Assembly: GCA_030340625.1 (NCBI GenBank)
Contig: JAOPHQ010004277.1
Location: 1 to 64,000 of the forward strand
Length of the DNA stretch: 64,000 nucleotides
Source: Merluccius polli
Taxonomy: Eukaryota; Chordata; Actinopteri; Gadiformes; Merlucciidae
Direction: 5' to 3'
The notes beneath the pieces are model-generated. The model saw nothing but the letters and a program-made list of their open reading frames with translations. It had not been told where the DNA came from and searched no databases. A program made the translations under genes and the position numbers. Positions within the stretch are counted from its first letter, which is position 1. Each line of letters begins with the position of its first letter. Below, piece after piece: positions 33,001 through 40,545 of the stretch.

Positions 33001-36000
33001 GGCTGAACGGAAGTGGTGGCCCAAAGCCACTCAAATGATAAGCTGGTGCCTTTTGGCCTTGTCTGACACTGGGAAGCTCCTGGAGATGGGCACTGGAGAA
33101 GGGAAGTCTTGTGTCATAGCAATGTTTGCAGTGCTGCGTGCGCTTAGGGGTGAAAAAGTAGATGTGGTGTCCAGCTCTTCTGTGTTATGTCAAAGAGATG
33201 CAGAAGAATGGACCAACTTCTACAAGTACTTTGGCATGACAGCTGACACAAACACAAATAAAACCGAAGATAAAGATCGAAAAGAATGCTACCAGAAGGA
33301 CGTGGTCTATGGAACTATCGAAGCCTTTGCTGCAGATCACCTTCGCCAGATATTTGAGATGAAGGATGTGAGGCCTGATCGCAGCTATCAGTGCATCATA
33401 ATCGATGAAGTGGACTCACTGCTGCTGGATCAGGGAGTGCAGCTGACCTACCTGTCCAGCCCCATGGTCTCCATGCAGCACCTGAACATTATTCTGGCCA
33501 TGATCTGGGGCCACGTCAGCCAGTATGGCTTCCTGTCTGCAGGACACCGGACATTTATACAGGGTCCTCCTGCTTCATTCTTCAAGGCCATCTTTGACTC
33601 AATAGACACAGAAGAAACTGAAATTAATGATCCAATGGACATTCTACGTATCGCTGAAGAATCCAACACTGTGCCAAAAGGATTTACAGAGGATATCTAC
33701 AAAAGTGAAAAGGATGAACTGCTTAGGAAACTGAAAACTGTGAGTCAGGATGCTGTGGTAGATTTTTTCCAAGAAATTGAGCACTATGTCCCCTATGGTT
33801 TTACTGTTTACACATTAGACGATGAGGGATTGCTCTGTCTTAGAAAGCGCAGCCCGTACAACCACCAGGACATTCCAGAGCTTACATTTCTTGTCTTGGA
33901 GGAAGGCGTGTGTTGTACTCTCTATGATTCAGAAGAAATTCTCATCAAGCCCATTGCAGAATTAATCTCAGAGAAGGTTCAGTACACCCCATGTGCAAAC
34001 AATAAAGACAAAATCAGCATTCCTGGATTCTTAAAGAATCTGATGGAGAAGAAAGTGTCAGTGTGGGTTCAGAATGCCTTTCTGGCAATGCAACTGGAGG
34101 AAGGACGGGAATATGTTGTAGAAAACGACAATGTCTGTCCAGTGGATTTCAGATCCACTGGTATTGTAGAACTGAATAAGAAATGGGGTGATGGTCTGCA
34201 GCAGTTTGTTGAGATTAAACACCAAATCAAACTGAGCACAATTTCAATAGTGACAAACTACATTTCTAACATCTCCTTTTTTGAAAAGTACCATGGGAAA
34301 ATATATGGAACAACGGGGACACTTGGGAGCAAAACAGACATTCTGTTTTTGCAGGACTTATATCCAAATCTCTCTGCCTGCAAAATGCCAACATTCAACA
34401 GGAAGACGTTATTTGAGGTCAAAGGTACTCTGAAGACCTCAGCTGAAGAGTGGAAATCTGAAATAAAACGTGTGGTTATGGATCAGATTTCCCCAAATTC
34501 ATACAGAGATGGAAGAGCAGCCCTGGTGATCTGTGAAACTATCAACAAAGCCAAAGAGATCTATGAAGAGCTGAAAAGCAGCAGCATCCCAGGTAAAATC
34601 ATTCTCTACTGCCGCAGTGACAGAGACAGTTTGAGCAAAATAGATGAGGAACTGCTTCCTGGTGATGTCATTGTTGCCACGAACCTTGCCGGGCGTGGCA
34701 CAGACATAAAAGTGTCCAAACAGGTGAACAACAATGGAGGATTATTTGTGATCCTCTCTTTCCTTTCTGAGAACACAAGAGTGGAACTCCAGGCTTTTGG
34801 TCGAACCGCACGCAAAGGTAAACTTGGATCAGCTCAGGTAATCATGTCCACTGAATGCCTGCAGCAGTCTTTCAGGACAGTGTCTTCTCTGGAGGAAGCT
34901 AAGAGCACAAGGGATAGACTTGCAGCAGAAAAGATAAATCACATGATGAACGATGTCACTGAGTTGAAACTGCGGGAGGACCTGTTTTCAGAGTACTGCA
35001 AAACTCTTCAAGATATTTATAAGAACACAGATGGAGGTGACAAAAGAGCTGTTGTTGCTATCATGAATGAGTTCTGGGGGATATGGTTGCAAACTAAATC
35101 AGAAGAAATTGACCAGTTGAAGAGAAATGAATTGGAAAACAGTTTAAAAGAGGATTTGTCATTGGCAAAAAGTCAGTCTCAAAGTCAGACTTCACCGTCT
35201 TCTAGCATTTATCACTACATCAAGTTTGGAAATATCGCGCTGAGTGAAAAACGATGGGACGACAGCACCAGGCTATTTGAAAAAGCCATTGAACAAGATG
35301 AAAGTTGGGCAGCCATAGCTTTTTACAGTCATGCGTACTGCACTATAAAGCAGCAGAATGCAGATTACCTTGCTAAGGCCAGAGATGATCTAAGGAAGGC
35401 ACAGGAGTCTCTGAAGTATCTCAGTGAGGAATCCATGGTCTGTCTGCAGCTTGTAAAAATGTCCTCTGCAGACTCAGCCAACAGTAACCCAACCAGCCTT
35501 GAAAAACAGTTAATAACCAAGTGCAGCATGTTCAGTTACTTTGACAAAAACATTAGTGAGGCCATCCAAAAGCTGGATAAAATAAAAGAAAGAGGGGGGG
35601 GTGCAATGGCCAAAAAATCACCAATTTTCTCCCTGGTGTCGAGTACTGATGAAGATCTCCAAGTGGAAGCCTACAACCTCTACAGTCGAGGTCTGCAATA
35701 TGTATTTACTGTGGAGGAGGAGCCTCGTTTCCCATGGGAAGCTCTGCTGGTGTTGTGTCTTGGAGTTTTACAGATTATTGGAGGAGCATTGCTCACTGCA
35801 TTTACGTTTGGTACATTAGCTCAAGTTGGCATGGGACTCATCACTGAAGGAATATCAGACTGCATCTATGGCATAGAGTCCATGGTGACAGGAGAATTCA
35901 GCTGGAAATCATGGGCTATAGAAAAAGCAATTTCTATTGGTGTTTCTCTCATTGGGTTTGGAGTTGGAAAGCTGATTGCAAAGGGCTTCAAATCTTCTAA

Positions 36001-37543
36001 AATGTTAATTAAGGGATTCGGCAAGCTGAAGTCGATGCCAATGTTTCTTTCCAGACAGGCTAAAGACGGTTTAAGTGTTGTCATAAAGACAAATATGAAG
36101 AATGCAGTAAAACACACTGCTAAAAAAATGGCAGAGGAAATCATTACCTATGGATTTGGGAAGGCAGAAAATGAAATACTGACAAAAATACTAAACAGCA
36201 TAAAAAATGAGGTGAAAAAGGGAATTGTTGACAACGTGAATTCCAACATGGAAGAAGAGCCCTTGGCTACATTAGTAGACTTCATTATCCTCTCACACCT
36301 TGAGGATAAAAAGCAACTTCATGATCTCCTGGAGGACAAGAAGAGAAAGGATGAACTGCTGGCCATTTTCAGAGAGTTAAGCAACACTGCAGTACAGCCA
36401 TTCTATGCAGACCTCAGGTGGCAGAACAAGTTGAACTCATCCTTCTCCACAGTGATTAAAAAAGCTAAAAAAGAGGCCAAAGGAACAGCACGTGTAATTC
36501 TGACAGCCATCCAAGCTGTCCACATAGGGGCACTGGCAGGAGACACCATCAGTGCAGTTCTCAGCCTCTCTAGCAAGTTTTTCTCAAACTATCATAAACA
36601 GCTGAATATATTTAAAAAAGATAAAGGTTTTTCAGAGAAAGTGAAGATAAATGAGCTGTCTGCTTCAGACACTGAGATGCTGAAAGAATTCAAGCAGGAT
36701 TTAGCCGACACCATCAGTGCTTCATTGGCTGATGCTTTGGTAGAAGTGTTTCACCAGAAGTTCTCCAGTCACATTGTTTCTCGTGTTCAAGGCCAAGTAA
36801 ATGGCGTCATTGGCCGTTATGTAAGAATTGGCTTAAAGAGTGACAGAACAGAGGAAAAACTCAGAGCTGGACAGAACAACAGATACATCGCATACATGCC
36901 AGTAGACCCGAAATCTAAACATAAACTTGCAGGAGAGGCAGGTAAACACTCACAGTCACATGCTGAAAAGATCAAGAACCCCATGACTGTGGGAACCATT
37001 CTTGATATCAAAGTCCTGTCAGAAACCATTGGCACTAAGGTTGTCATCCTAACACAGGATAGCCATGGCAGACTTACCAAAATGCAGGAACTGAGCCCAG
37101 ACACTAAACCCGCCAGTCAAACTGTGACACTGATCTACAGACCAAAGAGTGCCCAATACCCAGACGGCCATTATGATGTGCGCATCAATAACCAGACAGT
37201 GAGCATAGAGAGCGAGGGCAAGAGCTGCCTGTTTCATGCTTTGGCACGAGGCATGAGACCAAAGGCCAGTGAAAAAGAGATAACTTTGGAAGCAGACCGC
37301 CTCCGATCTTTGGAGGCCGACACTCTCCTCAGACACCCAGGCCAATGGGAGTCTTTCGTCAAGCGCAAAGAGTGTACTGAAGCAATCAGAGGAGGGGACT
37401 GGTACATGGCAGAGGGAGCTGCTGGAAAAAAGATCATAAAAGACAACAAAAAGGTACTTAAGAAAGAGGTTGGAAACATAGAAATCATACAAAAAATGGC
37501 AAAAATATGCAATTCAAAATCCAGGAATTGGACAATTCATTAA
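30053..37543 (+). CDS. Giant SecA-type ATPase fusion protein, gene 1
   Basis: A single 2,496-codon exon; start AAAATGGGG in a conserved 5' UTR. Visible order: Cys cluster (C16, C19, C26, C62, C65) after an MGNVPS start that could be myristoylated; Arg/Glu repeat (about 71-153); helical sequence; degenerate SecA N-half (about 345-700); true SecA-like motor: Walker A MGTGEGKS (K1018), Walker B IIIDEVDSLLLD (D1118-D1121), YGTTGTLG (about 1417-1424), TNLAGRGTDIKV (1543-1554), QAFGRTARKG (1580-1589); TPR-like stretch (about 1720-1800); Gly-rich hydrophobic segments (about 1894-1945, 1956-1980); C-terminal GHYD (2372-2375) and SCLFHALARG (C2392). The motor motifs match bacterial SecA, which uses ATP to push proteins through a membrane channel. 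The substrate and location here are unknown. The frame ends early because of one extra A at 37482-37484; the conserved tail continues in another frame. Confidence 0.9.
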   Translation: MGNVPSESNMGDSLRCCKCNKVLPPCTTFDDLYQSNIHGRYVHVFNGGEYYRPVGCDNMYECEYCFNEPIREEEMRREERRREEERKRREEERRREEERQRREEERRREEERQRREEERRREEERQRREEERRREEERQRREEERRKEEERKMNQRLQESHQLAREQHEKQLSSNISEEYESKRDVLIRHLDEFEANYESGSDSELLEILSLKCSIPVPHLSLTQLTADELGKILSVLDQLLFDEWISAPPSLSTLQHTQVFITELCALSLEISEGVSLQSISNHVQYLVESISQSACNVFESFLLTQALYLNLMHFFTDYGSSDTDAVLIAKQWAEDELSTERLFLIEFLSTLTSSLQNAVGRASVFILKMEIQCLNHLLSTLTHLNGKETHSESTEMLLRLVHTNQWTPTEAVTLLKALSRTYTEDVSITEVLTLVQVYDISPEWTDESGRSLILAIDFAGPERFHQDFQKTLRREDESSLVTALAELKMLWKLDDSVIDIIENITTGVLQYSENAPKDAPFMKDSFQCVTLNADDIQNTLSQLCKAVFDTKGWWPTVSQMLRWCALVLTEKSGVLQLVGVEEDPCVTAMFAAAQVCMGNKLDIVLSCDVHSEERTKEWSDFYKYLGISLNTNMKKTNASYRDVYEADIVYGTINDFVSDYFQYGIEVMETGNPQLSRGFIIEEQSLSSSPNLELTRIKDNDSLVFAAEVLQNLMGKFHSEDMELRCRFIKAIFQVLHTNLNKDTNTDNKIITISKKITGKGLPSNEVFILTFLENLLKVVTEETESEKNRTSPAGKWCLEMLFACVEQFQASTTTTEVIQIVSNIGAQRLWSPVEALNLLGALTDHHHDEDCISIMKILHLMATYQVSSKWTDENNQSLLKLLVSSRTENLIQHLEKSLRDEEIKSIDTLFDEIRQMKDIDEQTLSKSYSVVTHVTNLIKTRKIENHTDVQRARNLSQSTDTEDLQEFLAVVCNAVHLHRAERKWWPKATQMISWCLLALSDTGKLLEMGTGEGKSCVIAMFAVLRALRGEKVDVVSSSSVLCQRDAEEWTNFYKYFGMTADTNTNKTEDKDRKECYQKDVVYGTIEAFAADHLRQIFEMKDVRPDRSYQCIIIDEVDSLLLDQGVQLTYLSSPMVSMQHLNIILAMIWGHVSQYGFLSAGHRTFIQGPPASFFKAIFDSIDTEETEINDPMDILRIAEESNTVPKGFTEDIYKSEKDELLRKLKTVSQDAVVDFFQEIEHYVPYGFTVYTLDDEGLLCLRKRSPYNHQDIPELTFLVLEEGVCCTLYDSEEILIKPIAELISEKVQYTPCANNKDKISIPGFLKNLMEKKVSVWVQNAFLAMQLEEGREYVVENDNVCPVDFRSTGIVELNKKWGDGLQQFVEIKHQIKLSTISIVTNYISNISFFEKYHGKIYGTTGTLGSKTDILFLQDLYPNLSACKMPTFNRKTLFEVKGTLKTSAEEWKSEIKRVVMDQISPNSYRDGRAALVICETINKAKEIYEELKSSSIPGKIILYCRSDRDSLSKIDEELLPGDVIVATNLAGRGTDIKVSKQVNNNGGLFVILSFLSENTRVELQAFGRTARKGKLGSAQVIMSTECLQQSFRTVSSLEEAKSTRDRLAAEKINHMMNDVTELKLREDLFSEYCKTLQDIYKNTDGGDKRAVVAIMNEFWGIWLQTKSEEIDQLKRNELENSLKEDLSLAKSQSQSQTSPSSSIYHYIKFGNIALSEKRWDDSTRLFEKAIEQDESWAAIAFYSHAYCTIKQQNADYLAKARDDLRKAQESLKYLSEESMVCLQLVKMSSADSANSNPTSLEKQLITKCSMFSYFDKNISEAIQKLDKIKERGGGAMAKKSPIFSLVSSTDEDLQVEAYNLYSRGLQYVFTVEEEPRFPWEALLVLCLGVLQIIGGALLTAFTFGTLAQVGMGLITEGISDCIYGIESMVTGEFSWKSWAIEKAISIGVSLIGFGVGKLIAKGFKSSKMLIKGFGKLKSMPMFLSRQAKDGLSVVIKTNMKNAVKHTAKKMAEEIITYGFGKAENEILTKILNSIKNEVKKGIVDNVNSNMEEEPLATLVDFIILSHLEDKKQLHDLLEDKKRKDELLAIFRELSNTAVQPFYADLRWQNKLNSSFSTVIKKAKKEAKGTARVILTAIQAVHIGALAGDTISAVLSLSSKFFSNYHKQLNIFKKDKGFSEKVKINELSASDTEMLKEFKQDLADTISASLADALVEVFHQKFSSHIVSRVQGQVNGVIGRYVRIGLKSDRTEEKLRAGQNNRYIAYMPVDPKSKHKLAGEAGKHSQSHAEKIKNPMTVGTILDIKVLSETIGTKVVILTQDSHGRLTKMQELSPDTKPASQTVTLIYRPKSAQYPDGHYDVRINNQTVSIESEGKSCLFHALARGMRPKASEKEITLEADRLRSLEADTLLRHPGQWESFVKRKECTEAIRGGDWYMAEGAAGKKIIKDNKKVLKKEVGNIEIIQKMAKICNSKSRNWTIH

Positions 37544-38093
37544 TGCAGATCACCAGCCACCAGTGAGTAGCATATTGGAAGCTAGAAAATTGAACCAGAA
37601 TAGCAAATTAGCAGAAGCCATGCTTGAAGTGGGAACACAGTCATCTCCTCTAGATACCAACCTGATTCCTAATGTGAAAAAATCCCATGGCCGTGAACTT
37701 CCAACTGTTTATGTGCCTACAACAATACATCGTGAGTTTCCCAGTACAACATCAAAATCCTTCAGAACATGCTTAGCTACCACCATAAGCAATGATGATG
37801 TTGTGGGCACCTTCAAACTGACAATCCTTGGTGCAATGCCGAGATTCAAGTTGAATAGCACCAAGAACTTCGAAAAATTTCAGAACAACCAGAAGAGTAA
37901 AACCAGGCTTGCCACTTTTGAAGACAGTTTTCCGCAACACAGTACAAAGATGGCACAGGAATGGTTCAACCAGCTTCAAGGCAAGGGAGTCATGACAAAT
38001 GCCGATCTTACCACCATTACTACATGGATCAACAACCAGGGCTACAACAATCAAAACGATCCACACAGGAACAAAGTCTCCAACCTCCTATAA
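37485..38093 (+). CDS. C-terminal segment of gene 1 in a shifted frame
   Basis: From 37485 the frame reads SYKKWQKYAIQNPGIGQFIN, then SSILEARKLNQNSKLAEAML and on to a TAA at 38091-38093, 202 codons. Gene 2 lacks the extra A and reads the same protein directly through this point (about 63835 onward), so this is the authentic C-terminus. No known domain is recognised; notable stretches are VVGTFKLTILGAMPRFKLN and EDSFPQHSTKMAQEWFNQL. Either gene 1 makes a protein truncated here, or the extra A (three As against two in gene 2) is an assembly error. Confidence 0.75.
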   Translation, partial: SYKKWQKYAIQNPGIGQFINADHQPPVSSILEARKLNQNSKLAEAMLEVGTQSSPLDTNLIPNVKKSHGRELPTVYVPTTIHREFPSTTSKSFRTCLATTISNDDVVGTFKLTILGAMPRFKLNSTKNFEKFQNNQKSKTRLATFEDSFPQHSTKMAQEWFNQLQGKGVMTNADLTTITTWINNQGYNNQNDPHRNKVSNLL

Positions 38094-38100
38094 TGAAAAG

Positions 38101-38515
38101 GTAAGATCACATTTAATATGATACTAAAATAAAGCACGTATACAGCATTCATATATGAGTGTTTATGGTATTAGAATGGTTAATAAAGGGGTGGGAGGTA
38201 CATGGAGTAGAGCCACATGTTCATAGTGCAGTTGTGCATCCCGTGTACAAGTTCCGGCCATGCCTGCCGGCTATGGCAGGAGGCCCAAATCAATGAGGGA
38301 ACAATTGGCTCAGCCACTGGAGTAAGCAGAAAACGATGGACTAAGCAGTGCAAGAATCACTATTGTCCCCCATAATCATAAATGTTTTAAAAAATCTATC
38401 TATAAACCTATAGTTATATTTACTGAAAAGGTACACATTAAGAGACCACTCTTACACTGTATACTTTGCATTATGGTGAGCAGTTGACCAAAGTGGATTT
38501 GTGTTTTCTTTACAG
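38101..38515 (+). other. Probable intron in the gene 1 3' UTR
   Basis: Seven bases after the stop codon a consensus donor AAAAG-GTAAGA occurs. An acceptor with a T-rich tract (GTGTTTTCTTTACAG) ends at 38515. The stop lies so close to the junction that nonsense-mediated decay would not be expected. A 3' UTR exon would start at 38516; its poly(A) site is uncertain (the first clear AATAAA is near 39392). Confidence 0.5.
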
Positions 38516-39625
38516 TGTATTGACACCTGAGAATATGACTGGTGAACAAGTACAATGAAAACTACGGAGATCTTCCACCTCCCTGATAATCATCAAGAGA
38601 CCTGTCTGGATATGTATCATGAGGATTGCTTTTCCTTTTGGTTCAATTCAAATTCCCGATCATTGTGTGTTCTTATGATCAATTGTGTGTTCTTATGCCT
38701 CCGCTACTGATATATATTCAGCTGTGTTATTCTGTGTCATTTTTGACTATGCCTCAGTAAAATGACATAAGAAAATGTATAGGTTGCTATGTTAAAAAAT
38801 GTATAGTTTGCTATGTTTGACTTTGCTTTAAAGATGATTTTGTGTACCACAAAAACAAAACTTACCCTTCTTCCCCTTCATTTGCTGCCCTTCACCTGTG
38901 GTACTGGTAGACACAGTAGTCAGAGAGATAGCGGGTCTGGGGGGGGGAGAGCGCTGTGTGGGCACACCTGTGACAGAGGTGGTAGAAAACATCATGAATG
39001 CACACTGTAAGATCACTGCATATACCACAAGATTATTTGATATGAATGGTATCATTGTAGGAGCCATTAAGCATGTGTATTTATCTAGTGCATATAATAG
39101 TTGTGTATGTATTTGTGAATAGACTGCAGCATTTGACCACTAGGTAGTAGTATGTGTATGTACCTAGTCTTACGTAACACAGGTCAGGTAATGCTGGTCA
39201 GGTGTTTTAAGGTCACAGGTGAACAGGAAAATGAGCATAGGTGGCGGGAACACACGGTTCTTACTGTAAATTAATCAAAGCAAATACAGTGGATAAGTAA
39301 TTCTGTTAAATTGCAAACAAGCCGGATCACTTCCCGTTCACATTGATGTTTATCTCAGCCACGGTAATTCATTTCTGTCTGTAATCATACACAATAAATG
39401 GGAACATCACCCGAAGGTACGTCATTGTTTTGGACATTCACTCATTTGGATACGCGTCAAGAACACTTCTTTTTCACCTATGCAAGTGACTAACTGGAAC
39501 ATTTTTGAAATAAATTGATAGTCACAACAATCATAAAACAACAAATGACTTAGGGTCAGTTTTGCAGAAGCCTGGTACTAAACTAGTAAGGAAGTAACTA
39601 AATGTATTTATATAGCACATTAAAA
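38516..39625. other. Probable 3' UTR/intergenic; includes left copy of a 180-bp repeat
   Basis: Positions 38851-39033 (ATTTGCTGCCCTTCACCTGT to ATACCACAAGATT) recur at 39626-39811. On the minus strand the left copy has an open frame of 79 codons with a hydrophobic start (VVYAVILQCAFMMFS) and TTSVTGVPTQRS; no homologue is recognised. Nothing else is supported here. Confidence 0.45.
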
Positions 39626-39811
39626 ACAAAACTTCCCCTTCATTTGCTGCCCTTCACCTGTGGTACTGGTAGACACAGTAGTCAGAGAGATAGCGGGTCT
39701 GGGGGGGGGGGGGGGGGGGGGAGCGCTGTGTGGGCACACCTGTGACAGAGGTGGTAGAAAACATCATGAATGCACACAACTGTAAGATCACTGCATATAC
39801 CACAAGATTTT
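39626..39811. repeat. Right copy of the 180-bp direct repeat
   Basis: Nearly identical to 38851-39033, but its poly-G run is much longer (about 20 G against 9) and it carries an extra CAA near GCACACAACTG. The two copies are about 0.8 kb apart in the same orientation. Confidence 0.85.
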
Positions 39812-39924
39812 ATAGGTCGAGTTTGTAGAAATTGTACAATAACAATTTAGGTGGGTTTCAGACGTGACACCACATATTTGAGTAGTTTAATGCAGCAAGG
39901 ATCATTACATGCTCCAAATCAACT

Positions 39925-40065
39925 AGCCATACAAAACCTCTGCTCATCCAGCTTCACTGCTTCCTGTCGCCTACCGAATTGAATTTAAAATTCTGCTCCT
40001 TACGTTTAAGGCCCTACATAAACATGCTCCCCCTTACCTCACTGACCACACACACACACATGCAG
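39925..40065 (+). mobile_element. L2-like LINE reverse-transcriptase fragment
   Basis: With one frame correction the + strand encodes the common L2 stretch LPVAYRIEFKILLLTFKAL followed by HKHAPPYLTDH. It is a short decayed piece followed by a CA tract. Confidence 0.65.
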
Positions 40066-40443
40066 TGCTGTCAAATGAACTTCCTGTCTCACAATAATCC
40101 GCAGCGCGCAGCCATTGAATTTTCTGATTATATTTTGTGAAGCAACAATCTAGCTTTTGCAACAACTGTAATCACCGCGTGCCCTTCAAATGTAAAGAAA
40201 TGTCATTGCAGTGAGCCATGCCATTTAGATCACATGCTTATACTGTCCTATAGGCGACAGCTGTCCAGACACAAGCACATATCTATCACCGTATGAACGT
40301 TGGTATTGGGAATCCGACTGAATCAATTGCTGTCGTCTAGATTAAACTAATTATTGTTTTTCCAAAAGTGTAGCGCTGCGAAACGTAAACATTCACTATA
40401 TAAGCCGTCTTCTATAAAAGTCAATTTAGCGGCAGCAACAAAT

Positions 40444-40545
40444 GCTTAAGGCCACACCACCCTGAACACACCTGATCTGGTCTGATCTCAGAAGCTAAGC
40501 AGGGTCAGGCCTGGGTAGTACTTGGATGGGAGACCGCCTGGGAAT
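40444..40545 (+). pseudogene. 5S rRNA-derived sequence, 3'-truncated
   Basis: Starts GCTTAAGGCCACACCACCCT and carries both internal promoter boxes of 5S genes: AGCTAAGCAGGGTC (box A region) and TGGATGGGAGACCGCC (box C). It ends after GGGAAT, lacking about the last 15-20 bases of the 120-nt RNA, with several substitutions. It is a retro-pseudogene or the head of a 5S-derived SINE; no SINE tail is seen. Confidence 0.85.

Noticed and set aside
37563..37570. Independent gene start at about 37563
   Set aside because: The codon there is GTG within the shifted continuation of gene 1; there is no ATG or promoter, and gene 2 shows it is internal.
30053..38093. Bacterial contamination as the source of the SecA-like gene
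   Set aside because: The gene has a conserved intron acceptor, a duplicated intron segment, a paralogue in the same contig and is flanked on all sides by fish transposons.
40444..40545. Functional 5S rRNA gene
   Set aside because: The last 15-20 bases and the T-run terminator are missing and several stem positions are changed.
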